A stretch of 64,000 nt of DNA from Phaeobacter gallaeciensis (GTDB lineage Bacteria; Pseudomonadota; Alphaproteobacteria; Rhodobacterales; Rhodobacteraceae). The position numbers were made by a program, and so were the translations under genes. Position 1 is the stretch's first letter; every line of letters begins with the position of its first letter. This document shows positions 27,903 through 36,798 of the stretch, piece by piece. The notes below the pieces were generated by a model that made no database searches, was not told the DNA's origin, and saw nothing but the letters and a program-made list of their open reading frames with translations. The DNA is taken from positions 1,671,501 to 1,735,500 of the forward strand of contig NZ_CP015124.1 in NCBI RefSeq assembly GCF_001678945.1, in the 5' to 3' direction.

Positions 27903-28768
27903 TCTTTCGACCTTTCCTTCAGGAACTTCAGGAAGCTCTGCACCTTGTTGGTGCGGTGCAGATCGACATGGGTGACCAGCCACAGGCTGCCTTCCCACTC
28001 CTTCAACGGCTCCATCATCGGCACCAGATTGCTGTGCCGGGCGGCTTCCCACAGGGACATGAAACCGATCCCGGCATCGGCAAGAATGGCCTCCTGCATC
28101 GCAACACCGTCCGTGCAGCGGAACATGATCGTCTCGGGCGTCGTGTGATCCCGCAGCCACCTGTTAAAGGGCGCCCGGCTGTCTGCGTTGTCGCTGCCGA
28201 CGAAACGGTGGTTCGGCAGATCCTCGACACCGTTCAGCATGCCGTGCTTATCCACGTAACTCTGGGTGGCGAACAGCCCCACTCGCTGACTCAGGAAGGG
28301 TTGTACCACGTTGTCGGGCTGATCGGGGGCATTGCCTGCCCGCAGCGCCACATGCGCCTCACCATACTCCAGCCGAAACAGGCGCTCACCGGTCAGATAG
28401 CGGATGATCAATCCAGGATGCATCTGCTGGAACTCGGTCAGCACCGGCACCAGAAGATGCGACAGGGACGACAGAGAGGTCACCACCAGTTCACCCGTGA
28501 CTTCATCCCCCTGCCCTTTGAGCCGCCCGGCCAGCTGGCTGAACTGATCATCCGTGGTCTGCGCCACCCGCAGCAGATCCTGCCCCGCTTCGGTCGGGGT
28601 ATAGCCGCGCGCGTGACGCTGGAACAGTTTCACCCCCATCCGGGCTTCGATTGCGTCGATATGGCGGATGACCGTGGCGTGGTGGACCCCCAGAACCTCT
28701 GCCGCGCCGCTGACCGTTCCCATGCGAGCCACCTGATAGGCCGTACGCACCTCATCCCAGTTTTCCAT
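27890..28768 (-). CDS. LysR-family transcriptional regulator
   Basis: A 292-residue LysR regulator. The N-terminal winged helix (residues 1-60) contains VARMGTVSGAAEVLGVHHATVIRHIDAIEARMGVKLFQRH. A type 2 periplasmic-binding-like effector domain runs from about residue 90. ATG 28768 has GGAGACCGGA before it; the open frame further upstream lies inside the divergent promoter. It faces the azoreductase gene across 130 bases, the classic LysR target arrangement. Confidence 0.92.
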   Translation of the reverse strand: MENWDEVRTAYQVARMGTVSGAAEVLGVHHATVIRHIDAIEARMGVKLFQRHARGYTPTEAGQDLLRVAQTTDDQFSQLAGRLKGQGDEVTGELVVTSLSSLSHLLVPVLTEFQQMHPGLIIRYLTGERLFRLEYGEAHVALRAGNAPDQPDNVVQPFLSQRVGLFATQSYVDKHGMLNGVEDLPNHRFVGSDNADSRAPFNRWLRDHTTPETIMFRCTDGVAMQEAILADAGIGFMSLWEAARHSNLVPMMEPLKEWEGSLWLVTHVDLHRTNKVQSFLKFLKERSKEWVA

Positions 28769-28898
28769 TCCGGTCTCCGTCTGCAAATTACCCAGTTGCG
28801 CACGCACGCACACGAGCTGTGATTTATCAGCGATTGTGTTCAGTTTTGCAATCGTACATCTCAATAGCAGAGCTTCACTCGTGAACAGGAAAAAGACA

Positions 28899-29480
28899 AT
28901 GACCAAGACCGTATTGCATATCGACTCCTCGGCCCGCCGCGAAGGTTCGGTGTCCCGTGACCTCAGCGCCAAGATCGTTGACCGCCTGGCAGCAGACACA
29001 GTTGTCCGCCGCGATCTGGCCACGCCGCTGCCGATGCTGAGCGAGGACTGGATCAACGCCAACTTCACACCGGCCGATCAGCGCAGCGACGAGCAGAAAC
29101 AGCTTCTGGCCCAGTCCGATGCCTTGGTGGAAGAACTGAAAGCCGCAGACACACTGGTCATCGGCGCGCCGATCTACAACTTTGCCGTTGCTTCCAGCCT
29201 CAAGGCCTGGATCGATCTGGTTGCCCGCGTCGGCGTGACCTTCAAATACACCGATCAAGGCCCGGTTGGCCTGCTGGAGGGCAAGCGCGCGATCATCGCC
29301 CTCGCCTCCGGCGGCACCGAAATCGGCTCTTCCATCGACTTTGCCTCCGGGTACCTGCGCTACATGCTGGGCTTCATGGGCATCACCGACGTCGAAATCG
29401 TGGCAGCTGACACGCTGGCCGTCGATGCGGATGCAGCCCTGGCGCGCGCCAACACCCAGATCGAGTCGCTGGCGGCCTGA
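28899..29480 (+). CDS. azoR: FMN-dependent NADH-azoreductase (AzoR/AcpD family)
   Basis: A 193-residue flavodoxin-like enzyme that reduces quinones and azo compounds with NADH. It shows the FMN phosphate loop SSARREGSVSRDLS, the FMN isoalloxazine contact API(Y)NFAVASSLKAWID, and the FKYTDQGPVGLLEGKRAII segment typical of AzoR. The ATG follows AGGAAAAAGACA. It is probably controlled by the divergent LysR protein and induced by quinone or electrophile stress. Confidence 0.93.
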   Translation: MTKTVLHIDSSARREGSVSRDLSAKIVDRLAADTVVRRDLATPLPMLSEDWINANFTPADQRSDEQKQLLAQSDALVEELKAADTLVIGAPIYNFAVASSLKAWIDLVARVGVTFKYTDQGPVGLLEGKRAIIALASGGTEIGSSIDFASGYLRYMLGFMGITDVEIVAADTLAVDADAALARANTQIESLAA

Positions 29481-29511
29481 TCCCCGGCCCTTCTCGGGAC
29501 ACACAAAAAAC

Positions 29512-29540
29512 AAAAGAGCCCCCGCATCGGGGGCTCTTTG
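29512..29540 (+). terminator. Intrinsic terminator between azoR and rpiB (bidirectional)
   Basis: A perfect 12-base-pair stem, AAAGAGCCCCCG, with loop CAT, closes in CTCTTT. It sits between the convergent azoR and rpiB genes and is suited to stop both. Confidence 0.85.
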
Positions 29541-29578
29541 CGTTTAAAATGCTGCCTGAATGGCAACAGGCCGGGCGA

Positions 29579-30028
29579 TCAGGCCTCGATCTCTTTGATC
29601 ATGTCGACGCGTGTTGCGTGGCGGCCACCTTCGAATTCGGCAGACAGAAAAGCGTCAGCGATCTCCAGCGCCAGACCTTCACCCACCACGCGGGCACCGA
29701 TCGACAGGATATTGGCATCGTTGTGTTCGCGGATCATCCGGGCCGAAAACGGGTCAGAGCAAACGCCGCAGCGGATGCCTTTGACTTTGTTCGCGGCCAT
29801 CATGATGCCCTGCCCGGTGCCACAAAGGATGATGCCCAGGTCGCAATCGCCCGAAGCCACTTTCTGCGCCGCTGCTTCGCCGTGCTTGGGGTAATGGGTG
29901 CTTTCCGGCGTGGTCGGGCCGATGTCAACCACCTCCCAGCCCTGTGCCTCGATATGCTTGGCGATGGCCTGCCGCATGTCGATCGCGGCATGATCGCTGG
30001 AAAGAACGATACGTTTGGTGTCTGCCAT
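29579..30028 (-). CDS. rpiB: Ribose 5-phosphate isomerase B
   Basis: A 149-residue RpiB/LacAB-family sugar-phosphate isomerase of the pentose phosphate pathway. Motifs: LSSDHAAIDMR at the N-terminus, HYPKHGEAAAQKVASGDCDLGIILCGTGQGIMMAANK with the catalytic-site Cys and GTGxG loop, and RCGVCSDPFSARMIREHNDANILSIG. It interconverts ribose-5-P and ribulose-5-P. A short gap separates it from the deacylase gene upstream. Confidence 0.95.
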   Translation of the reverse strand: MADTKRIVLSSDHAAIDMRQAIAKHIEAQGWEVVDIGPTTPESTHYPKHGEAAAQKVASGDCDLGIILCGTGQGIMMAANKVKGIRCGVCSDPFSARMIREHNDANILSIGARVVGEGLALEIADAFLSAEFEGGRHATRVDMIKEIEA

Positions 30029-30077
30029 GATAAAGGTGTTCCCTTGATGATGTTGCGGATCAGACGGCGGCTGTGCC

Positions 30078-30617
30078 TCAGATCCAGTTTACCGCAACCC
30101 CGATGCGGTCGAAGAATGCCAGAAGATCACCGCGCGGCATGACCACGGTGCGGTCGTTGACCAGCGGATGCATGTTGATCACATCCACGTCCTGCGCGGC
30201 GCGATCCAGATAGAATGTCACGTTCTTTTCGACGCCGGTGATCATCGCCAGCGGGCTGACAGCGCCGGGCCGGATGCCCAGATGCTCCATCAACCGGTCT
30301 GCCGATCCAAAGCTGAGCCCGGGCGCGCCGATCTCCTTGCCCAGTGCCTTGAGGTCAACCTCGCGGTCCTGCTCGACCGAGATCAGATAATTCCGCTTCT
30401 TGCGGTCACGCAAATAGAGGTTCTTGATCTTCAGCGCCGAGACACCCGGCTCGGCCATGTCGGCCTCGACCGTCTTGGCCTCTTCCACGGTGCGCAGCGG
30501 CACATGTTCATGCAGCCTGTAGGTCAGCCCCCAATCCGCCAGCCGCGCCAAGAGCGCGTCCGAGGAAACAGGCATGTCATCATGTTGATCGACTGTGGCG
30601 TCCACTTTCGCTTCCAT
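30078..30617 (-). CDS. Prolyl-tRNA deacylase / YbaK-EbsC family editing protein (PrdX-like)
   Basis: A 179-residue free-standing editing domain that hydrolyses misacylated tRNA, typically Ala-tRNAPro. The YbaK core shows EHVPLRTVEEAK, the catalytic-pocket lysine in GVSALKIKNLYLRDRKKRNYLI, LSFGSADRLMEHLGIRPGAVSPLAM, and a C-terminal NDRTVVMPRGDLLAFF. Its length and sequence fit the PrdX/ProXp-ala group rather than YbaK proper. It is probably co-transcribed with rpiB. Confidence 0.9.
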   Translation of the reverse strand: MEAKVDATVDQHDDMPVSSDALLARLADWGLTYRLHEHVPLRTVEEAKTVEADMAEPGVSALKIKNLYLRDRKKRNYLISVEQDREVDLKALGKEIGAPGLSFGSADRLMEHLGIRPGAVSPLAMITGVEKNVTFYLDRAAQDVDVINMHPLVNDRTVVMPRGDLLAFFDRIGVAVNWI

Positions 30618-30932
30618 AGGCTCATATTCCGCTCTATCTGAACTGTCCAGTTGGCACCTCTATTGCCGCAAATCGGCCGCAGGCACAATGCGGCCCCATC
30701 GCAGGCGCGCTCTGCACCGGTCTGCTCTGGTCCGCGCGGTTGACTCCTGCCCCCATCCGGCGTATCGACAGCCAACTTTCCGGAAGATCGCCCGAGTCTT
30801 CCGGTCCCCGTGCATTCGCCGGGGATCGCCCTCCACCAGCGTGTTACGCCCGTGGGGGCATTTGTGCATGGGCGTCATGGTCCCTACATTCGGGGGCAGG
30901 AAACCGTAACCGGCTCAAGGAGGCCGCAAGGC
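30618..30932. other. Intergenic region between the deacylase gene and ffh
   Basis: This 315-base divergent gap holds no convincing coding sequence. It contains a GC-rich hairpin-forming stretch near 30817-30838 and should carry the ffh promoter. The ffh ribosome site CAAGGAGG is at about 30916. No 4.5S RNA or tRNA was recognised. Confidence 0.35.
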
Positions 30933-32471
30933 ATGTTTGAAAATCTATCCGAACGCCTTTCCGGTGTATTTGACCGGCTGACGAAACAGGGCGCCCTGTC
31001 CGAGGAAGACGTCAAGACCGCCCTGCGCGAGGTGCGCGTCGCGCTGCTGGAGGCGGACGTATCGCTGCCGGTCGCCCGCGAATTCGTCAAGAAGGTGCAA
31101 AACCAGGCCACCGGTCAGGCCGTGACCAAATCGGTCACCCCCGGCCAGCAGGTCGTCAAGATCGTGCACGATGCGCTGGTCGAGACTCTGCAGGGCGAAG
31201 GCGATCCCGGCGCGCTAAAAATCGACAACCCGCCCGCACCGATCCTGATGGTCGGTCTGCAGGGCTCGGGTAAGACCACCACCACCGGTAAGCTGGCCAA
31301 ACGGCTGAAGGAAAAAGACGGCAAGAAGGTCCTGATGGCCTCGCTCGACGTCTATCGTCCGGCGGCGATGGACCAGCTGGCTGTTCTCGGCACCCAGATC
31401 GGCGTCGACACCCTGCCCATCGTACAGGGCCAGAAACCCGTCGACATCGCCAAGCGCGCCAAACAGCAGGCGGCCTTGGGTGGTTATGACGTCTATATGC
31501 TGGATACCGCCGGCCGCTTGCAGATCGACGAAGTCCTCATGCAGGAAGTCGAAGACGTGCGCGATGTCGTCTCGCCGCGTGAAACCCTGCTGGTCGTCGA
31601 CGGTCTGACCGGTCAGGTCGCGGTCGAAGTCGCCGAGGAGTTCGACGCCAAGATCGGCATCTCCGGCGTGGTCCTCACGCGGATGGACGGCGACGGTCGC
31701 GGCGGTGCGGCGCTGTCGATGCGCGCCGTCACCGGCAAGCCGATCCGCTTTGTCGGCCTGGGCGAGAAGATGGACGCCATCGAAACCTTTGAACCGGACC
31801 GGATCGCGGGCCGGATTTTGGGAATGGGCGACATCGTTGCGCTGGTCGAAAAGGCCCAGGAAACCATCGAGGCCGAACAGGCCGAGCGTATGATGAAGCG
31901 CATGATGAAGGGTCATTTCAATATGAATGACCTGAAGATGCAGCTGGAACAGATGCTCCAGATGGGCGGCATGCAGGGTATGATGCAGATGATGCCCGGC
32001 ATGGCAAAGATGGCCAAACAGGTCGAGGATTCCGGCATGGACGACAAGGTGCTGAAGCGCCAGATCGCCATGATCCAGTCGATGACCAAGAAAGAACGCG
32101 CTAACCCTGCCCTGTTACAGGCCTCGCGCAAGAAACGCATCGCGGCCGGCTCCGGCATGGAGGTCTCCGACCTCAACAAGCTTCTGAAGATGCACCGCCA
32201 AATGGCGGATGTGATGAAGAAGATGGGCAAGATGGGCAAAGGCAAGATGCTGAAACAGGCCATGAAGGGCATGTTTGGCAAAGGCGGCGGTATGCCCGAT
32301 ATGGCAGGTGGTCTGCCCGGCGGCATGGATCCCAGCCAGATGGACCCCAAGGCGCTGGAAGCCGCAGCCAAGGCGATGGGCGGCAAGGGTGGCCTGCCCG
32401 GCGGTCTGCCAGGTCTTGGCGGCATGGGCGGACTGCCCGGTGGTCTCTCCGGTTTTGGCAAGAAGAAGTAA
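30933..32471 (+). CDS. ffh: Signal recognition particle protein Ffh
   Basis: The SRP54 GTPase that binds signal peptides and 4.5S RNA to target membrane proteins. Of 512 residues, the N domain begins MFENLSERLSGVFDRL. The G domain has G1 LQGSGKTTTTGKLA, the DTAGR motif and TRMDGDGRGG. The Met-rich M domain (about 300-440) includes the RNA-binding helix RKKRIAAGSGMEVSDLNKLL. A Gly/Met/Pro-rich tail of about 70 residues (repeated GGLPGG) makes it longer than the 453-residue E. coli protein. AAGGAGG precedes the ATG. Confidence 0.97.
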   Translation: MFENLSERLSGVFDRLTKQGALSEEDVKTALREVRVALLEADVSLPVAREFVKKVQNQATGQAVTKSVTPGQQVVKIVHDALVETLQGEGDPGALKIDNPPAPILMVGLQGSGKTTTTGKLAKRLKEKDGKKVLMASLDVYRPAAMDQLAVLGTQIGVDTLPIVQGQKPVDIAKRAKQQAALGGYDVYMLDTAGRLQIDEVLMQEVEDVRDVVSPRETLLVVDGLTGQVAVEVAEEFDAKIGISGVVLTRMDGDGRGGAALSMRAVTGKPIRFVGLGEKMDAIETFEPDRIAGRILGMGDIVALVEKAQETIEAEQAERMMKRMMKGHFNMNDLKMQLEQMLQMGGMQGMMQMMPGMAKMAKQVEDSGMDDKVLKRQIAMIQSMTKKERANPALLQASRKKRIAAGSGMEVSDLNKLLKMHRQMADVMKKMGKMGKGKMLKQAMKGMFGKGGGMPDMAGGLPGGMDPSQMDPKALEAAAKAMGGKGGLPGGLPGLGGMGGLPGGLSGFGKKK

Positions 32472-32477
32472 CAGCTC

Positions 32478-33023
32478 ATGACCGTGACTATTCCCACCAT
32501 CGAAACCGAACGCCTGATCCTGCGCGCGCCGGAACTGTCGGACTTCGACGTGATGTGCGAATTCTATGCGTCCGAACGCGCCACCTACGTCGGCGGCCAG
32601 ATGAAGCCCGAGCAGGTCTGGCGCCACCTCGCCTGCGAGATCGGTCACTGGCACATGCTGGGCTACGGCCGCTGGATGGTGGATGAAAAATCCACCGGCA
32701 AGGTTGCGGGCAACATTGGCCTGTGGAACCCGCATGGCTGGCCCGAGCCGGAAATCGGCTGGGACCTGTTCGAAGGTTTCGGCGGCAAAGGCTACGCCAC
32801 CGAGGCGGCAACAGCTGCGCGCTCTTTTGCTTATGACGTTCTGGGGTGGGACACCGTGATCAGCCTGGTGAACCCGGAAAACCACGCCTCGCGCGCGGTG
32901 GCAAAACGCCTGGGTGCGCGCCGCGATGGTGATTACACCCATCCGCGCCTTGGCACGCTGGAGCTTTGGCGTCACCTGTCCCCGGCAGAGGTCACCGACG
33001 GCGGCATGGAGGCTTATGCCTGA
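32478..33023 (+). CDS. GNAT family N-acetyltransferase (copy 1)
   Basis: A 181-residue RimJ/RimL-like acetyltransferase. The start TIETERLILRAPELSDF is typical, and the acetyl-CoA loop is present as FGGKGYATEAATAARSFAYD with the NxxSxxVAKRLGA helix. It could modify a ribosomal protein or a small molecule; the adjacent ribosomal genes do not settle this. It begins six bases after ffh and is clearly paralogous to the next gene. Confidence 0.9.
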   Translation: MTVTIPTIETERLILRAPELSDFDVMCEFYASERATYVGGQMKPEQVWRHLACEIGHWHMLGYGRWMVDEKSTGKVAGNIGLWNPHGWPEPEIGWDLFEGFGGKGYATEAATAARSFAYDVLGWDTVISLVNPENHASRAVAKRLGARRDGDYTHPRLGTLELWRHLSPAEVTDGGMEAYA

Positions 33024-33625
33024 TGCCAGCCACCATCCCGACCATTGAAACCAAGCGTTTGATCCTGCGCGGCCCCGAGCCCGAGGATTATCCGAACTTT
33101 AAGGCGACATTTTCGTCTTATCGCGCGCGTTTCATGGGCGGGCCGCTGAACCCGTATGAATCCTGGATGCTGTATGCCGCTGAAATCGGCCACTGGCAGA
33201 TCCGCGGCTTTGGCATGTGGATGATCCACGACAAGGTCACGGACGAGACCTACGGCATGGCGGGCGGCTGGAAACCCGCAGGCTGGCCCGAGCGTGAAAT
33301 CGCCTGGATCATCTGGCCTGAAAAGGCTGGAAAGGGCTACGCGCTGGAGGCGACCAGCGCCGCGCGGAGATATTTCTACGACACCTTGGGCTGGGATGGG
33401 GCGGTCAGCTACATCGACCCCAAGAACCTCGATTCCATCCGCCTGGCCGAACGCCTTGGCGCCAAGAAGGACAATGATGCCGAGACCATCGACGGCAGCG
33501 ACGCGGTCTACCGGCATCCCTCGCCCGAGGTGCTGAAGGGCAGCCAGATTGCCCATGGCATCGAGATGGAAATCAGCCACTACGCCGACCCGCTGTTCAA
33601 ACCGAAAGGATGGGCCATTGACTGA
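33023..33625 (+). CDS. GNAT family N-acetyltransferase (copy 2)
   Basis: A 200-residue paralogue of the preceding acetyltransferase, sharing the start ATIPTIETKRLILRGPE and the pattern AEIGHWQIRGFGMWMI. The CoA-binding loop is KAGKGYALEATSAARRYFYD. Its C-terminus is longer and diverged. Its ATG overlaps the previous stop by one base (TGATG), so it probably arose by tandem duplication and is translationally coupled. Confidence 0.9.
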   Translation: MPATIPTIETKRLILRGPEPEDYPNFKATFSSYRARFMGGPLNPYESWMLYAAEIGHWQIRGFGMWMIHDKVTDETYGMAGGWKPAGWPEREIAWIIWPEKAGKGYALEATSAARRYFYDTLGWDGAVSYIDPKNLDSIRLAERLGAKKDNDAETIDGSDAVYRHPSPEVLKGSQIAHGIEMEISHYADPLFKPKGWAID

Positions 33626-33626
33626 C

Positions 33627-33926
33627 ATGAGCAATGATCCTGTTGCACGCGCCGCCGAAATCCTGAAAGGGCACCGCGAAAGCATCGACCGGCTGGACGC
33701 GATCCTTGTCTATACCCTCGGCGAGCGCTTCAAGCACACCCAGGCAGTGGGCAAGCTGAAAGCCGAACACGACCTTCCCCCGTCCGATCCGGCCCGCGAG
33801 GCAAAGCAGATCGCACGGCTTGAAGACCTGGCAACTCAGGCGGACCTCGACCCTGAATTTGCCAAGGCGTTCCTGAACTTCATCATTGATGAGGTCATTC
33901 GCCACCATAAGAAACACCAAGAATAA
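33627..33926 (+). CDS. Chorismate mutase (AroQ class)
   Basis: A 99-residue all-helical AroQ chorismate mutase that converts chorismate to prephenate for Phe/Tyr synthesis. Active-site positions are visible in HRESIDRLDAILVYTLGERFKHTQAVGKLKAEHDLPPSDPAREAKQ (split here for description: Arg in ESIDRLDA, Arg/Lys in GERFKHTQAVGKLK). A TTG at 33618 with AAGGA seven bases upstream is a plausible alternative start overlapping the GNAT stop. ATG 33627 is kept for its codon. Confidence 0.88.
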   Translation: MSNDPVARAAEILKGHRESIDRLDAILVYTLGERFKHTQAVGKLKAEHDLPPSDPAREAKQIARLEDLATQADLDPEFAKAFLNFIIDEVIRHHKKHQE

Positions 33927-33984
33927 GCGGGATTGATCCGACAACCGGAAATCCCGTTCAACGCCATCAAAGGAGAATGAAACC

Positions 33985-34362
33985 ATGGCAATGAAAATTC
34001 GTCTGGCCCGCGGCGGCTCTAAAAAGCGTCCCTTCTACCGCATCGTGGCTGCTGACAGCCGCATGCCCCGTGACGGTCGCTTCATCGAGAAGCTCGGCAC
34101 CTACAACCCGCTGCTGCCGAAAGACAGCGAAGAGCGCGTGAAAATGGACATGGAGCGCGTTCAGGCATGGCTCGACAAGGGCGCCCAGCCCACCGACCGT
34201 ATCGCCCGGATGCTGGAAGCCGCCGGTGTGCGCGCCAAAACCGAACGCAACAACCCCAAGAAAGCTGTTCCCGGCAAGAAAGCTCAGGAGCGCGCTGAAG
34301 AGAAAGCCGCCAAGGCCGCCGAAGCTGCTGAAGCCGCTGAAGCACCCGCAGACGCGGAATAA
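33985..34362 (+). CDS. rpsP: 30S ribosomal protein S16
   Basis: S16 stabilises the 30S body during assembly. The 125-residue protein begins [21 protein letters not shown] and contains [18 protein letters not shown]-terminal Lys/Ala/Glu-rich extension of about 40 residues makes it longer than the 82-residue E. coli form, as in other alphaproteobacteria. AAGGAG precedes the ATG. It is followed after four bases by bluB. Confidence 0.97.
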   Translation: MAMKIRLARGGSKKRPFYRIVAADSRMPRDGRFIEKLGTYNPLLPKDSEERVKMDMERVQAWLDKGAQPTDRIARMLEAAGVRAKTERNNPKKAVPGKKAQERAEEKAAKAAEAAEAAEAPADAE

Positions 34363-34366
34363 GACC

Positions 34367-35023
34367 ATGACGCTGCGAAAGACCCGTGATCAGGGCGCCT
34401 TCCCTGAGGGCTTTCGCAGCGAATTGGACCGGTTGATGCGGCTTCGGCGCGATGTGCGCCGTTTCCGCAGGGACCCTGTGGACGAGGCAGTGCTTGCGCG
34501 CTGCCTCTCTGCGTTTCTGCTGGCGCCTTCGGTGGGGCTCAGCGAACCCTGGCGCGTTCTACGTATCGAAAGCGATACCGCCCGCGCCGCAGCCCTTGAG
34601 AATTTCAAGGCCGCCAACGCCGAAGCGTTGCAAGGCTACTCTGGCGCACAAGCCGAACGTTACGCCGGGCTGAAACTCTCGGGCATGCAGGAGGCGCCGG
34701 TGCAACTGGCGATCTATTGCGACGATGCCACCAGCAAGGGGCACGGTCTGGGCGCAGGCAGCATGCCGGAAATGCGGCGTTATTCCGTGGTCTGCGCCAT
34801 CACCCTGTTCTGGCTGTCGCTGCGCGCCGAAGGGTTGGGCCTTGGCTGGGTCTCGGTGCTGGATCCCGAGCAGCTGAACCGCGATCTGAAGGCCCCGGAA
34901 GGTTGGCAGCTGATCGGCTATTTCTGCATTGGCCACCCCGAAGTCACCGAGGACGAGACCCCGGAACTGGAACAGCAAGGCTGGGAAAGCCGCCGGGACG
35001 GCCTGCCGGTCGAAACCCGCTGA
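34367..35023 (+). CDS. bluB: 5,6-dimethylbenzimidazole synthase BluB
   Basis: A 218-residue nitroreductase-fold enzyme that cannibalises FMNH2 with O2 to make the lower ligand of vitamin B12. BluB-specific motifs are present: LRRDVRRFRRDPVD, LLAPSVGLSEPWRVLRI, RYAGLKLSGMQEAPVQLAIYCD, GSMPEMRRYSVVCAI and GLGLGWVSVLDPEQL. It starts four bases after rpsP, an unusual place for a B12 gene, and complements cobD/cbiB at 12-14 kb. An ordinary nitroreductase is the alternative but fits less well. Confidence 0.9.
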   Translation: MTLRKTRDQGAFPEGFRSELDRLMRLRRDVRRFRRDPVDEAVLARCLSAFLLAPSVGLSEPWRVLRIESDTARAAALENFKAANAEALQGYSGAQAERYAGLKLSGMQEAPVQLAIYCDDATSKGHGLGAGSMPEMRRYSVVCAITLFWLSLRAEGLGLGWVSVLDPEQLNRDLKAPEGWQLIGYFCIGHPEVTEDETPELEQQGWESRRDGLPVETR

Positions 35024-35152
35024 TCCCCAAGCCGGCATCTGCCGACCTCTTGGAGGCGGCCAGCGAAACTTCGCCTTGTCATGAACACCCCAATGGCTCA
35101 GATAGGGTTGGATGAAACCGGTCTGCGATCAACAGTTACACAGGATACAGCC

Positions 35153-35656
35153 ATGAGCGATCTGATTTGCATCGGCGCGGTGGCCGGCGCCTTTGGGGTA
35201 CGAGGCGAAGTCCGCCTGAAAAGCTTTTGCGCCAATCCCGAGGACATTGCGACGTATGGCCCGCTCAGTTCCGAGGACGGCAGCCAGAGCTATACCGTGT
35301 CACTGACATCGGTAGTCAAAAACGGCTTTGCTGCGCGCCTTGGCGGGGTGGAGACCAAGGAACAGGCCGATGCGCTGAAGGGGCTGCGCCTTTTTGCCCC
35401 GCGCGATCGCCTGCCAAGCCTGCCGGATGATGAGTATTATCATGCCGACCTGATCGGTCTTGATGTCTATGATACCGGCGGCACCCTGCTGGGGCAGGTG
35501 AAATCGGTACAGAACCACGGCGCTGCCGATCTGTTGGAACTGCACGGCCCGGGGATGAAGAACACGGTTCTGCTGCCCTTTACCCTTGCGGCGGTCCCGA
35601 CAGTGGATCTGGAACAGGGCCGGATCATCGCCGACCCACCCGAAGGGCTGTTCTGA
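35153..35656 (+). CDS. rimM: Ribosome maturation factor RimM
   Basis: RimM helps 16S rRNA processing in the 30S head. The 167-residue protein has an N-terminal beta-barrel ([22 protein letters not shown]) and a C-terminal PRC-barrel starting [17 protein letters not shown], with the end [23 protein letters not shown] 35153 has AGGA at -10; the open frame further upstream lacks RimM homology. Confidence 0.95.
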   Translation: MSDLICIGAVAGAFGVRGEVRLKSFCANPEDIATYGPLSSEDGSQSYTVSLTSVVKNGFAARLGGVETKEQADALKGLRLFAPRDRLPSLPDDEYYHADLIGLDVYDTGGTLLGQVKSVQNHGAADLLELHGPGMKNTVLLPFTLAAVPTVDLEQGRIIADPPEGLF

Positions 35657-35687
35657 GCCGGGCTGTACGCTCCCCGACCCTTATGTT

Positions 35688-36743
35688 TCAGCCACGATCG
35701 TTTTTCTGAAACCAGTCAAAAACCATCTCCACCCCGCTCAGAAGGGTGCTGTCCCGCGCCTGCAGATCTGCGCCCGGCGCGGGCAGGCGCAGCCATGAGC
35801 GGTAGAGGCGATGCAGAAACAGGAACCGGAAAACCGGATCTTGCGTCACGGCCTGCCCGTAGCCTTGCTCAAAGGCGGCCCAGTCGCTGCACGCGACGCT
35901 GCCAAATCCAACCGCCTTCCCCTGCGCGCCGCCCCCTGTGGCCAGATGGTCGGGCAAGTTCGCCAACCAGAGATTGGCAATATCCGAATGCGGCAGGGAA
36001 AACCGGGCGTTGGAAAAATCGATGAATGAGACCAGATCCTCGGTGATCAGGATGTTCCTAAAATGCAGATCCCCATGCTGCAGCGCCGCCTGATAGGGCA
36101 GCCCTCGCGCCTCCCGCGCGAAGCGGTGCAGCATCGCACAGAGGCCTAAAAACCTATTTGACCTGCGGATCTGCAAATCGCCCGCCCGCACCTTGGCGGC
36201 CCGGCCCTGCACCCGCGCCAGATGCGGTTTTGGCCAAAACCGGCGCTGCTCCACCGCTCCGGCCGCATGCAACTGCGCCACGGCACCGCCAATCCGGCGC
36301 AGCAGAACCTCCCTATTGCCCAGACCGTGGTCCGCAAAGGACAACTCGCGATAGGCGGTTTCCCCGGGCGCAAACTCAAAAAGCGCGATGGGACGCTCCG
36401 GATCCAGCCAGACCAGCTCCGGCACATTGACGCCCAGAACCTCCCGGAGCGCCTGCGCCGCCGCACGATGGCGGTCGTGGTGGGCGCGCAAGGCCGCCAG
36501 ATTGCCCTCAGCAAAATCCGCCCGCAGCACGAAACGCCGTTCGTCAGCCGTCCGGATCCCCAGAACCGCGCGGCTGTCCCGCCGGGACGAATTCACCTGC
36601 ATCATGCTGAAAGCGGCCCCATCCGGCGGCAGGCCCGCGTCTGCGGCAATCCCCGGCCAAAGGGCCATCGCACGCTGCTCCACCTCTGCCACGGATGGCT
36701 TCTGGTGGAAGGCAGGCAGCCGGTTCATCATTTCATCGGGCAT
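35688..36743 (-). CDS. Aminoglycoside phosphotransferase (APH)-fold protein
   Basis: A 351-residue kinase-like protein. The catalytic loop is ALQHGDLHFRNILI (Brenner motif, Asp as base) and the metal-binding motif is FIDFSNARFS, which replaces the usual DFE/DWE with DFS. The N-lobe has an Arg/Lys-containing beta sheet (ADERRFVLRADF). The substrate is unknown; sugar or choline kinases and antibiotic resistance enzymes share this fold. It lies antisense between rimM and trmD, sharing a 55-base divergent promoter region with trmD. ATG 36743 is the likely start, with 36731 and 36728 as alternatives. Confidence 0.82.
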   Translation of the reverse strand: MPDEMMNRLPAFHQKPSVAEVEQRAMALWPGIAADAGLPPDGAAFSMMQVNSSRRDSRAVLGIRTADERRFVLRADFAEGNLAALRAHHDRHRAAAQALREVLGVNVPELVWLDPERPIALFEFAPGETAYRELSFADHGLGNREVLLRRIGGAVAQLHAAGAVEQRRFWPKPHLARVQGRAAKVRAGDLQIRRSNRFLGLCAMLHRFAREARGLPYQAALQHGDLHFRNILITEDLVSFIDFSNARFSLPHSDIANLWLANLPDHLATGGGAQGKAVGFGSVACSDWAAFEQGYGQAVTQDPVFRFLFLHRLYRSWLRLPAPGADLQARDSTLLSGVEMVFDWFQKNDRG

Positions 36744-36798
36744 GGCAGGGGCAAAGCTTTCTGTTGCGACCGGCCCAGTTTCAACTAAACAACGGGAT

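Noticed and set aside
30660-30878. 72-codon minus-strand frame upstream of ffh
   Set aside because: Arg-rich shadow composition, no family and no ribosome site.
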